The notes under the pieces: generated by a model
What the model was told of the DNA's origin: nothing
Database searches by the model: none
What the model saw: the letters and a program-made list of their open reading frames with translations, nothing else
Program-made: the position numbers and the translations under genes
Part shown: in pieces, positions 1 to 5,620 of the stretch
Position numbering within the stretch: position 1 is the first letter of the stretch
Layout of the letters: the number at the start of each line of letters is the position of its first letter
NCBI GenBank assembly: GCA_903897985.1
Contig: CAIUDS010000202.1
Coordinates: 1-6,306, forward strand
Direction of reading: 5' to 3'
DNA length: 6,306 nucleotides
Source: an uncultured delta proteobacterium
GTDB lineage: Bacteria; RBG-13-61-14; DRUE01

Positions 1-2
1 GG

Positions 3-158
3 GAATTTGCGCGGGAGCTCAAAGCCTCGGCGGGCTTCTGCCGCCAATTCGCTTTCCCCCAGCAACCGGCACAAAATATCGGCGAGGCAAAAAGCCCGGA
101 GCAGCCTTCCGGGGCGGGCCGCAAGGTCCACCTTGGGCTTGAGTCCGCTCAAGCCCAA
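3..158 (-). pseudogene. Possible 5'-truncated gene remnant running off the left edge
   Basis: On the minus strand an open frame of 52 codons runs from a TTG at 156-158, directly after an in-frame TGA at 159-161, to the window edge. It reads LGLSGLKPKVDLAARPGRLL followed by RAFCLADILCRLLGESELAA. The codons are GC-rich at third positions, as in the neighbouring genes. The stretch AFCLADILCRLLG loosely recalls the helix found in the C-terminal part of HD/HDOD-domain proteins (pattern H-L-A-D-x-L-x-R-x-L-G), but that is a resemblance, not an identification. There is no ATG and no clear ribosome site, and the frame begins inside a hairpin repeat (133-158). I therefore read it as the tail of a gene whose 5' end was lost to repeat or IS activity. 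It could also be a chance frame. Confidence 0.25.
133..158. repeat. Perfect 11-bp hairpin (TCCG loop)
   Basis: TTGGGCTTGAG (133-143) and CTCAAGCCCAA (148-158) are exact reverse complements around a 4-base TCCG loop. No T-run follows on either strand, so a classical intrinsic terminator is not supported. It lies downstream of the leftward HTH-repeat gene and could stabilise that transcript's 3' end or be a dispersed REP-like palindrome. Confidence 0.6.
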
Positions 159-171
159 TCAATTATTCGAC

Positions 172-191
172 ACCCTCCCGTGGGGGAGGGT
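172..191. repeat. 8-bp hairpin in a CCCTCCC/GGGAGGG repeat
   Basis: ACCCTCCC (172-179) pairs perfectly with GGGAGGGT (184-191) around GTGG. The flank continues as TTAGGGAGAGGGG. Read on the minus strand this is the kind of CCCTCTCCC-TAACCC-TCCC string that occurs as a dispersed intergenic repeat in many bacterial genomes (recollection, not searched). With the hairpin at 133-158 and a small GCGTT/AACGC stem at 203-217 it makes the 3' flank of the HTH-repeat gene a cluster of three hairpins. Confidence 0.5.
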
Positions 192-231
192 TAGGGAGAG
201 GGGCGTTTTTTCAACGCGGAGCCCGCGGCTG

Positions 232-960
232 CTAACGCTTTTTCCGGGGGGCGTGTCCGTAAACGCCCAGTTTATGCCGGGCCCGGACGATGGTCCGGGT
301 GCAGACCCGGAACTTGAGCGCCGCCTCATCCAGAGTCATCCGCTTGAGCTGCCGCTTTTCCCGGCTGGTGAGCGATTTCAGAAACGGCGCCCGGATCAAA
401 TGATATTTGCGCCTGAGCTGATAGATGTTCGTCATGCTTATTCCGTATTTGGAACCGAAGGCTTTCAACGACAGTTCCTCCAGGTCCCGCAGCAGCCGGG
501 GCGTCATCCGGAGCCGGTCAATCCAGCGGACCCGAAACTTTTTAATGCCCATTTTTTCATTGATCCCGTAGACGGTATAAATGTTCAACTTATACTTTTC
601 CGCCACCTCCCGCGGCTTCAGATATAGCAGGTCGTGGTACTCCTTTGATTTGGTATCTGAAAATTTCTTAATACAACTGCGATTTCCCAAAAAACCGTGG
701 TAATGCCTCAAATAATGCACCTTACTCAACTCCAAACCATATTTCCGCGCAAATTCTGCAGGCGATAATTTTTCCAAATCCCTTCCCTTTTGGCCCCGGA
801 GCTGGCGCCGGATTTGTCTTCGCGCAAAGCCGTAGTATTGCCTTAAAGCATGCACCTGCGTCAACTTGTAACCATATTTCCGCACAAACTCAGCAGGGGA
901 TAATTTCTGCAAATCCCTTCGCTTTTGGTCCGTGACCCGGCGGTAGATGCGACTTCCCAT
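232..960 (-). CDS. Protein of five tandem helix-turn-helix-like repeats, unknown family
   Basis: A 242-residue, strongly basic, probably cytoplasmic nucleic-acid-binding protein. Five related ~32-residue units occur at residues 14-45, 59-90, 108-139, 157-188 and 202-233, giving periods of 45, 49, 49 and 45. The pattern is (R)DLxxLSxxEFxxKYGxxxxxVxxLRxxYGF: a short helix, a second helix (SPAEFVRKYG), a turn, then a recognition-like helix (LTQVHALRQYYGF), as in homeodomain/resolvase-type HTH folds. Linkers are rich in Arg and Lys, and the C-terminus is RKKR. No enzymatic or oligomerisation domain is visible. The start at 958-960 has GAGGG (969-973) 8 bases upstream and a promoter at 995-1023; a longer in-frame ATG at 1063-1065 lies upstream of that promoter, inside IS repeats. 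I do not recognise the family. A sequence-reading DNA- or RNA-binding protein is inferred; the target is unknown. Confidence 0.75.
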   Translation of the reverse strand: MGSRIYRRVTDQKRRDLQKLSPAEFVRKYGYKLTQVHALRQYYGFARRQIRRQLRGQKGRDLEKLSPAEFARKYGLELSKVHYLRHYHGFLGNRSCIKKFSDTKSKEYHDLLYLKPREVAEKYKLNIYTVYGINEKMGIKKFRVRWIDRLRMTPRLLRDLEELSLKAFGSKYGISMTNIYQLRRKYHLIRAPFLKSLTSREKRQLKRMTLDEAALKFRVCTRTIVRARHKLGVYGHAPRKKR

Positions 961-968
961 CCGCTTTT

Positions 969-973
969 CCCTC
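969..973 (-). promoter_or_regulatory. Ribosome binding site deciding the HTH-repeat start
   Basis: GAGGG on the minus strand sits 8 bases before the ATG at 958-960. The upstream in-frame ATG at 1063-1065 has only AAGGG abutting it with no spacing, so this site favours the shorter protein. Confidence 0.6.
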
Positions 974-994
974 GACTCCTCTTTTAAAGATAAG

Positions 995-1023
995 ATTTTG
1001 AACTGCCGCCGCCAATTTGTCAA
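995..1023 (-). promoter_or_regulatory. Sigma-70-type promoter for the HTH-repeat gene
   Basis: On the minus strand a perfect TTGACA (1018-1023) is followed by a 17-bp spacer and CAAAAT (995-1000, four of six matches to TATAAT). Transcription would begin near 988, giving a leader of about 28 bases before the ATG at 960. It lies inside the longer open frame, which argues against translation from 1065. Confidence 0.55.
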
Positions 1024-1045
1024 GCCGAACCCGGACCTTGTGTCG

Positions 1046-1095
1046 CGCCAAAGCGAAAATGTCATCCCTTAACGCCAAAGCGATAATGTCACCCC
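1046..1095. repeat. Two 23-bp direct repeats at an IS left end
   Basis: Copy A (1046-1068) and copy B (1073-1095) share 21 of 23 bases at a 27-bp period; the core is CGCCAAAGCGA-(A/T)-AATGTCA. Both point the same way. They lie immediately upstream of a transposase start, where elements with this class of HTH-plus-integrase-core transposase carry repeated transposase-binding motifs (family knowledge recalled, not searched). A 13-bp palindrome, ACCCCC-T-GGGGGT, follows at 1091-1103. Confidence 0.65.
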
Positions 1096-1283
1096 CTGGG
1101 GGTAAAATGAGCGCAATTAAATCAGGGGGTTGGGATGGAGGAGGTAAAACTAACGGTGGCGCAGTCTGAGCGGTATGAAATGATCAAGAAGGCGCTCGCG
1201 GGGGATCTGACCAACGCGCGGGCGGCAAAGGCTCTGCGCCTAAGCATCCGCCAGGTTCAAAGGCTCAAGCCGCGGGTGGGCAA
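1046..1283 (+). mobile_element. Decayed IS remnant (left end plus transposase N-terminus)
   Basis: The remnant combines the tandem terminal motifs at 1046-1095, a short leader and the truncated transposase frame beginning at 1135. The outer boundary on the left is uncertain, because the motifs may begin slightly before 1046. The right boundary is an illegitimate junction near 1280-1290 (at AAAAATTTTAG), after which nothing transposase-like is seen. No matching right end is in the window. It is a dead fragment lying between the HTH-repeat gene and the convergent end of the DUF362 gene. Confidence 0.6.
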
Positions 1284-1374
1284 AAATTTTAGTCAGTTGC
1301 TCTTTGGAATTCAGGAAACATCCGCGCCAGCCGCTGCTCGCGGCGGAGGCGCGGCCGCTTGCGCCAACCACTGA
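1135..1374 (+). pseudogene. Truncated IS transposase, N-terminal HTH only (ISNCY/IS1202-like)
   Basis: The first ~50 residues, beginning MEEVKLTVAQSERYEMIKKA and containing RAAKALRLSIRQVQRLKPRV, match the N-terminal helix-turn-helix typical of integrase-core transposases often annotated ISNCY-like: a VKQxxAAxxLxLSxRQVxRLxxR pattern. A complete protein would continue with a second HTH and a DDE catalytic core over several hundred residues. Here the frame turns into unrelated low-complexity sequence (residues ~51-79, Ala/Gly-rich) and stops at 1374. The start has a good site (AGGGGG, 1124-1129). The protein cannot catalyse transposition. Whether the DNA-binding N-terminus is still made and binds the repeats at 1046-1095 is unknown. 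Confidence 0.65.
1322..1354 (-). terminator. GC-rich compound hairpin downstream of the DUF362 gene
   Basis: CCGCGCC (1322-1328) pairs with GGCGCGG (1348-1354), and inside it GCCGC (1330-1334) pairs with GCGGC (1340-1344). On the minus strand it begins about 50 bases after the DUF362 stop. No T-run follows, so it may be a 3'-end stabiliser or a weak or factor-dependent terminator rather than a classical one. Confidence 0.3.
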
Positions 1375-1403
1375 CAACCTTTGGGGCGACCTGCCGCGCG
1401 GGC

Positions 1404-2804
1404 TCAGATTTTACGGAAAAGCTGGTTCGAGAGATAGTAGCCGGCATCCTGGAGGTAACGGCCGTTGAAGGTTTTGACCGTCATCCCGGCGAGGATTTTC
1501 GAAAGATAGGTGAAGAAAAACTTGGGGTCCAGGACCGGCGACTTGATCCCCAGCCGGTTGCCGATCATCAGCATCATGTCCGAGGCGGTGACAAAGCAGT
1601 TATTGATTCTCATCACCCGCCGCGGATTCTTCAGTTCGGCCCGCGAGCAATTACCAAAGATGAAGATATTCTTGCCCGCCGCGTCCACCGGCTCCTTGAT
1701 CTTGCCGATGATGAACAGGCCCGGATGGGCCTGGGCAAAAGCCCCGGCGCCGGCGTATTTTTCCAAAAACCCCAGATACATCTTGATGCCCATGACGCAG
1801 CCGGTGTCGCAGGTGGCGGGCGAGGCGTCGGAATAGGGCCCATGCAGGAGCCGGAGCGGGGATTTCATCCGCTCGAATTCCTTGTTCACATCCTGCCAGC
1901 GGTAGAATTCATCGTCATAGGGCTTGACCCGTTCGGCGAATCGGTCCAGGTCGGAAACACTCTTGGCGTCTCCACCCAGCTGGATCTGGTCCAGACTCGA
2001 CGGCTGATAGCCGCGGCTGACGATCTCGGCCAGATAGGGGACCTCGGTGGCGCCGTTCATTCCCAGGAGCCGGGCCGCGACCAGGTCCACCGCCAGCGCG
2101 TTCCTGCCCATCAGGATCAGGCCCAGATGGCGCGGGGTCGGGAAGGCCTCGTTCCCCACCCCGATGGTGATCGCGTCCATCACCACGAAGTCCGGCCAGC
2201 CCACCGCGGCCAGGTCCGCGATCTTCTCGTTGAGCAGAAAATCATGCCGGATCGAGCGGTCGTCAAAGCTGACGATCCCGACATTGAGCTTGACCGTGCC
2301 GGTCATCTTGCTCACGCAATGGCACTTGAGCTTGGGCACATAAATCTTGCTGTCCGCCTCGGCGAAAGTTTTCCCCAGCCTTACCCGGTCATGGACCTTG
2401 CCGCCGATAAAAACCGACACCCGCTTTTCCTCGTCCATCCCCTTGAGTTCGAGCGGCTTGTTCACCTCCCCCGCAAGCTTCCCGATCCGGGCGCGGTAGC
2501 CCGACCAATGGAAGCTGAACCGGGTCGGGTTCCCGATGGCCGAGGTTTCCGTAACCGAAATCTTCGACACCTCGCCCTTGTCCGCCAAGGCCCGGATCGT
2601 TCCTTCCATCACCTCGAGCGAGGTGACGGTGGAAGGCTCCCAGACCTGGGGATGAAACGCGCACACCACATTGGGCTTGAGCGCGATTTTGCCCTGAGGC
2701 TGATAGCCCAGCGTCTGCATCCCTTGAGACACGATCTCCTTGATCTTGCCGACATCATATTCCGGGCAGTCAACCACCAACACCCGATTATCCTGATCGT
2801 TCAT
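1404..2804 (-). CDS. DUF362 domain-containing protein
   Basis: A 466-residue cytoplasmic protein with the DUF362 (COG2006) layout. Residues 41-50 carry ALKPNVVCAF, the family's KPN motif. Residues 154-176 carry IYVPKLK and KMTGTVKLNVG (family pattern PKLKxH...MTxxVKN.xG). RxxH follows at 184-187, a VMDA motif at 208-211 and an AVD motif at 238-240. The C-terminal third has cysteines C332, C336 (CDTGC), C386 (GNCSR) and C403, at positions where relatives have a small Cys cluster that could bind metal or an Fe-S centre; the usual final GCPP is replaced by NNCF. The biochemical role of this family is not settled, and I assign no reaction. The start at 2804 is chosen because AAGGAG (2811-2816) lies 6 bases upstream; an in-frame ATG at 2877-2879 would run through a palindrome and has no site. 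It is co-directional with the esterase, 111 bp away. Confidence 0.85.
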   Translation of the reverse strand: MNDQDNRVLVVDCPEYDVGKIKEIVSQGMQTLGYQPQGKIALKPNVVCAFHPQVWEPSTVTSLEVMEGTIRALADKGEVSKISVTETSAIGNPTRFSFHWSGYRARIGKLAGEVNKPLELKGMDEEKRVSVFIGGKVHDRVRLGKTFAEADSKIYVPKLKCHCVSKMTGTVKLNVGIVSFDDRSIRHDFLLNEKIADLAAVGWPDFVVMDAITIGVGNEAFPTPRHLGLILMGRNALAVDLVAARLLGMNGATEVPYLAEIVSRGYQPSSLDQIQLGGDAKSVSDLDRFAERVKPYDDEFYRWQDVNKEFERMKSPLRLLHGPYSDASPATCDTGCVMGIKMYLGFLEKYAGAGAFAQAHPGLFIIGKIKEPVDAAGKNIFIFGNCSRAELKNPRRVMRINNCFVTASDMMLMIGNRLGIKSPVLDPKFFFTYLSKILAGMTVKTFNGRYLQDAGYYLSNQLFRKI

Positions 2805-2821
2805 TATTTTCTCCTTCGGGG

Positions 2822-2891
2822 CGCGGGCACTCCTGCCCGCGGACAATAATATTGTCACCCACGACCTGCCTCCATGCAAATGAGTGCCCGC
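2822..2891. repeat. Nested palindromic intergenic element
   Basis: Three inverted repeats are packed in the esterase-DUF362 gap. CGCGGGCA (2822-2829) and TGCCCGCG (2834-2841) form an 8-bp hairpin. The overlapping GCGGGCACTC (2823-2832) also pairs perfectly with GAGTGCCCGC (2882-2891) 49 bases away, so two alternative folds compete. Between them is a 15-bp palindrome at 2842-2856. The GGGCA-CTCC-TGCCC type of core resembles REP-like intergenic palindromes common in some environmental genomes (recollection). Confidence 0.65.
2842..2856. promoter_or_regulatory. 15-bp palindrome, possible operator upstream of the DUF362 gene
   Basis: GACAATAATATTGTC is a perfect palindrome (7-bp arms, one central base) 38 bp before the DUF362 start. 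On the minus strand it includes TATTAT, a fair -10 hexamer, though no good -35 is spaced correctly. It is AT-rich inside a GC-rich surrounding. An operator for a dimeric repressor is plausible but unproven. Confidence 0.35.
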
Positions 2892-2915
2892 TGAATCGGG
2901 CCGCCCGCTTCCGGA

Positions 2916-4568
2916 TCAGAACAATGACTTAATCAGCTTGTTGGCCATGGGCATAAAATCCGTCGAGTACTCCTGCCAGAACTCGCAACGCTCTTCGACC
3001 CCGGCGGGTTGGTTTTCCACCGCGGTGGTATTGAGGACTTGGAGCCGCTGGTCCGCGGGCGAAAACGGCTTCCACTCCGGCAGGCCGGTCCCGTTGGGGT
3101 TTCCGGTCCGGGCAAAATTGCTCCAGTAGCCCTGCATAACCCGGCTGAGTTCCTTCTCGTGGGTAAGGTCCTTGCCCTTATAAAAAGTATTGGAGGATCC
3201 ACGGTCAAAGGACATGAACACAAACGGCAGTTCCGCGGAATGATAAGACCCGATATATTTCCCCATTTTCATGCCGTGGTAATCAAAGCGGTAGAACCAG
3301 GTGTCGTTGCGGCCGTTGGCCATGGCGATCAGGCAGCGGTGCGCCGGGCATTGCATGACCGCGTCCGTGCCGAACGCCCTGCCCATGGCCTCGACCGGCC
3401 GGTGGTCATAACTCGCGAGCGGGTACAAGCCGGCCAGCCGGGCCGCCTGTTCCGCGTTCATCTCAAAGCTTTTTTGCAGCCGTTTCTCATAGTCCTTCGG
3501 CTGGGTGTAATAATAGGTCGAGTTCAACTTGACCGCCTTGCCGAACTCATCCAGCACCGTCCCGGCCATAATCTGCGCACGGTTGTAATGCCCCGACTGG
3601 ATCATGGCCAGCGGGGTGCCGGTAAGGATATAACCGTCGTGGCAGGGCGAATAGGTGAAACCGTTGAGCAGGGACCCCGAGGCCTTCTTGATGATCGTTT
3701 CGGCCGGGAGCTTGCGCAGGCAGGCGAGGTCGTCGAACCCGCAGCCCAGCTTGTCCACGCTCTCGCGCGTGAGACTATAGGCGGTGTCCAGTTCCTGGCT
3801 CAACTCGCACAAGCCGCTCTCCATGATTGCGCGATGGAACAGGCCCTTGGCCAGCGGCGTGGCGATCAAAGTGCAGATGCTCGCGCCGCCCGCGGACTGG
3901 CCGAAGATGGTGATATTATCCGGATCGCCTCCGAAACCGGCGATATTATCCTTCACCCACTTGAGCGCGAACACCTGGTCCAGGGTCCCATATCCGCCGG
4001 TCGAGCGGTTCGGGTCTTCCTCCCGCAGCCCCGGGTGGGCCATGAACCCGAACACCGACAGCCGGTAGTTGATGGTGACCACCAGCACCCCGCCGTTTTC
4101 CGCCAGCCGGTCGCCCCAATATTGAGGCTCGTTGCCCGCGCCCGTGTAATACCCGCCGCCATGCACCCAGAACATCACCGGGAGCCGCGGGCTCCCTTGG
4201 GTTTGCCGCAGGCTGCCCTGGGTTTTCGGCCGCCAGATGTTTAGGTTCAAACAGTCCTCGCTCATGCCCGCGCCCGGCGCGCCCCCGCCGCCGAAAAGCC
4301 CCCCGCCCTGCATGCAAAAGTGGCCATATGCGGTCGCGTCCCTGACTCCCGACCATGCCGGCATGGCCTGCGGAGCTTTCCACCGCAAATCCCCCACCGG
4401 CGGAGTCGCAAAGGGAATGCCTTTCCACGCGCACACGCCCCCTTCACCGATTCCCTGAACCTGCCCGGACGCCGTGGTCACCGGCGCCGAACATTCCTCA
4501 GCCGCGAAACTTCGCCCCGCCATCGTCCAGGCCACGAGCGCCAACAGCCAGACCATTCGATTTCTCAT
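2916..4568 (-). CDS. Exported type-B carboxylesterase (para-nitrobenzyl esterase-like)
   Basis: A 550-residue alpha/beta-hydrolase of the carboxylesterase type-B family, which hydrolyses carboxylic esters. Residues 1-22 are a Sec signal peptide (basic MRNR, hydrophobic VWLLALVAW, cleavage near SFA-A), so it acts in the periplasm or outside. Visible landmarks are the oxyanion loop HGGG (136-139), SEDCLNLNIW (103-112) with C106 likely bonded to C85, the nucleophile Ser225 in FGQSAGG, the probable acid Glu341 in VLDEFG, and His443 in YHSAELPFVF. The triad is complete and the length is normal, so it should be active; the substrate cannot be told from sequence. The start has AAGGAGG (4579-4585) 10 bases upstream. 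It carries an in-frame 21-bp imperfect duplication encoding TQGSLRQTQGSPR (residues ~116-128), just before the HGGG strand. It lies upstream of and co-directional with the DUF362 gene. Confidence 0.93.
   Translation of the reverse strand: MRNRMVWLLALVAWTMAGRSFAAEECSAPVTTASGQVQGIGEGGVCAWKGIPFATPPVGDLRWKAPQAMPAWSGVRDATAYGHFCMQGGGLFGGGGAPGAGMSEDCLNLNIWRPKTQGSLRQTQGSPRLPVMFWVHGGGYYTGAGNEPQYWGDRLAENGGVLVVTINYRLSVFGFMAHPGLREEDPNRSTGGYGTLDQVFALKWVKDNIAGFGGDPDNITIFGQSAGGASICTLIATPLAKGLFHRAIMESGLCELSQELDTAYSLTRESVDKLGCGFDDLACLRKLPAETIIKKASGSLLNGFTYSPCHDGYILTGTPLAMIQSGHYNRAQIMAGTVLDEFGKAVKLNSTYYYTQPKDYEKRLQKSFEMNAEQAARLAGLYPLASYDHRPVEAMGRAFGTDAVMQCPAHRCLIAMANGRNDTWFYRFDYHGMKMGKYIGSYHSAELPFVFMSFDRGSSNTFYKGKDLTHEKELSRVMQGYWSNFARTGNPNGTGLPEWKPFSPADQRLQVLNTTAVENQPAGVEERCEFWQEYSTDFMPMANKLIKSLF
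4182..4223 (-). repeat. 21-bp imperfect tandem duplication inside the esterase gene
   Basis: Plus-strand units 4182-4202 and 4203-4223 agree at 16 of 21 bases; on the coding strand each begins ACCCA and contains AGCC-GCGGC. The unit is seven codons, so the frame is kept. The left unit lies in a palindrome, GGGAGCC-GCG-GGCTCCC (4180-4196). The protein segment should form a surface loop between two beta strands. Confidence 0.6.
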
Positions 4569-4599
4569 TATTCTAAATCCTCCTTAGAAATTTCGGCTC

Positions 4600-4625
4600 A
4601 CTGGAGGGACCTTTGTCCATCCAGT
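4600..4625. promoter_or_regulatory. Imperfect 11-bp inverted repeat in the esterase leader
   Basis: ACTGGAGGGAC (4600-4610) and GTCCATCCAGT (4615-4625) pair at 10 of 11 positions around CTTT. In the esterase mRNA the hairpin would end about 14 bases before the AAGGAGG site and 31 bases before the ATG. It could be an operator or a leader hairpin. No T-run makes it a terminator. Confidence 0.45.
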
Positions 4626-4696
4626 ATCACAACTTCGCGTTTATTTTCATTCACCCTTGCGCCGATTGCAAATCCTGGGCCTAGATAACCGGCAGG

Positions 4697-4706
4697 GCGA
4701 TATCGC
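4697..4706. promoter_or_regulatory. Perfect 10-bp palindrome upstream of the Bro-N promoter
   Basis: GCGATATCGC ends 12 bp before the -35 hexamer at 4719. Its placement suits a regulator site, but at this length it may be chance. Confidence 0.25.
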
Positions 4707-4718
4707 TCCACATTTCAT

Positions 4719-4747
4719 TTGACTTCTCAATCCTGATGCGGTATTAA
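4719..4747 (+). promoter_or_regulatory. Sigma-70-type promoter giving a leaderless Bro-N transcript
   Basis: TTGACT (4719-4724, five of six matches) is followed by exactly 17 bp and TATTAA (4742-4747, four of six). The predicted transcription start is at about 4754, one base before the ATG at 4755. No ribosome binding site precedes that ATG, which agrees with leaderless translation. Confidence 0.5.
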
Positions 4748-4754
4748 AACCCAA

Positions 4755-5588
4755 ATGGCGGACTCAACCAAAATTGCGGTCTTCAAGGGATTCCGGATCC
4801 GGCGAACCATTCATCAAGATGAGTGGTGGTTCTCGATTGTGGATGTGATTCTAGCCTTGACCGGAAGCGAGCGCCCCCGCAAATACTGGAATGATCTCAA
4901 GAAAAAGCTGGCCAGCGAAGGCTATGCCGAGGTGTCCGAAAAAATCGGACAACTGAAATTGCTGGCTCCGGACGGTAAATTCTATTCCACCGATTGCGCC
5001 AATACCGAAACCCTTTTCCGAATTATCCAGTCCATCCACTCCCCGAAGGCCGAGCCGTTTAAAAGATGGCTGGCGCGGGTGGGTTATGAGCGGGTCAAGG
5101 AAATCGAAGACCCGGAGCTGGCCACCAAGCGGACGCGGGCTCTGTATCAGGCCAAAGGCTATCCGGAAAGCTGGATCCAAAAAAGAATGCGGGGCATAGC
5201 CATCCGCGAGGAACTGACCGAGGAGTGGAAAAATCGCGGCATTCAAGGCGACCGGGAATATTCGATATTGACGGCCGAAATATCAAAAGCCGCCTTTGGC
5301 GTCACGCCCTCCCAATACAAAAACCTCAAGGGACTTGATCGCCAGAACTTACGCGACCATATGACTGATCTGGAACTGATCTTCAGCATGCTCGGGGAGG
5401 CTTCCACCAAAGAAATCGCCGTGGTCCGGGATGCGCGCGGATTGCCTGCCAACAAAGAGGCGGCACAAAAAGGCGGAGAGGTTGCCGGAAAAGCCCGCCG
5501 CGACTTGGAATTCAAAACCGGACGGAAAGTGGTTACCAGCCGGAACTATCTGCAGTCAGACCGGCGTAAGAAATTGCGAGGAAAATAA
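4755..5588 (+). CDS. Bro-N domain protein (BRO/phage antirepressor-like)
   Basis: A 277-residue soluble protein. Residues ~7-110 form a Bro-N domain: IAVFKGFRIRR, then WWFSIVDVILALTGSERPRKYW, then KLLAPDGKFYSTDC and the hallmark SPKAEPFKRWLARVGYERVKEIEDPELA. The remainder (residues ~111-277) follows the usual C-terminal part of the chromosomal bacterial Bro-N family: GYPESWIQKRMRGIAIREEL, EEWKNRGI, YSILTAEISKAAFGVTPSQY, a LRDHMTDLELIFSMLGEAST helix and a basic tail. The length is typical and the protein looks intact. Bro-N domains occur in baculovirus BRO proteins and phage antirepressors and are linked to DNA binding; the function of the stand-alone bacterial family is not established. The start is favoured by the family N-terminus and the promoter placement. 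It is followed after 32 bp by the DUF3800 gene and is likely co-transcribed with it. Confidence 0.88.
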   Translation: MADSTKIAVFKGFRIRRTIHQDEWWFSIVDVILALTGSERPRKYWNDLKKKLASEGYAEVSEKIGQLKLLAPDGKFYSTDCANTETLFRIIQSIHSPKAEPFKRWLARVGYERVKEIEDPELATKRTRALYQAKGYPESWIQKRMRGIAIREELTEEWKNRGIQGDREYSILTAEISKAAFGVTPSQYKNLKGLDRQNLRDHMTDLELIFSMLGEASTKEIAVVRDARGLPANKEAAQKGGEVAGKARRDLEFKTGRKVVTSRNYLQSDRRKKLRGK

Positions 5589-5620
5589 GCTTTCCAGCCC
5601 AAAGGATGAGAGCCTGCAAA

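Larger units (their letters stand above)
4569..4754. promoter_or_regulatory. Divergent intergenic region between esterase and Bro-N genes
   Basis: This 186-bp gap drives both genes. It holds the esterase ribosome site (4579-4585), a hairpin in the esterase leader (4600-4625), a weak leftward promoter candidate on the minus strand (TTGCAA, 17 bp, GAAAAT; four of six matches each), the palindrome GCGATATCGC (4697-4706) and the rightward Bro-N promoter (4719-4747). No small ORF of interest is seen. Confidence 0.5.

Noticed and set aside
133..217. Intrinsic terminator for the HTH-repeat gene
   Set aside because: Three hairpins are present but none is followed by a T-run on the minus strand; kept as repeats instead.
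7..627. Plus-strand open frame of 206 codons
   Set aside because: It crosses hairpin repeats and then runs antisense to the HTH-repeat gene; it has no motif and no good ribosome site.
961..1065. 35-residue N-terminal extension of the HTH-repeat protein
   Set aside because: It would start in IS terminal repeats upstream of the likely promoter and contains no repeat-unit similarity.
1046..1095. CRISPR array
   Set aside because: There are only two repeat copies with a 4-base gap, next to a transposase start; this is an IS end, not an array.
1359..2849. Long open frame on the plus strand (496 codons)
   Set aside because: It is antisense to the DUF362 gene, whose motifs and ribosome site are clear; its composition (His/Arg/Asp/Gly-rich, no motif) is that of a mirror frame in GC-rich DNA.
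2805..2879. 25-residue N-terminal extension of the DUF362 protein
   Set aside because: It would translate through the palindromic element and lacks a ribosome site, while the ATG at 2804 has AAGGAG at ideal spacing.
3009..4244. Long open frame on the plus strand (411 codons)
   Set aside because: It lies antisense within the type-B carboxylesterase, which has a complete catalytic triad and signal peptide; no domain is recognisable in the antisense frame.
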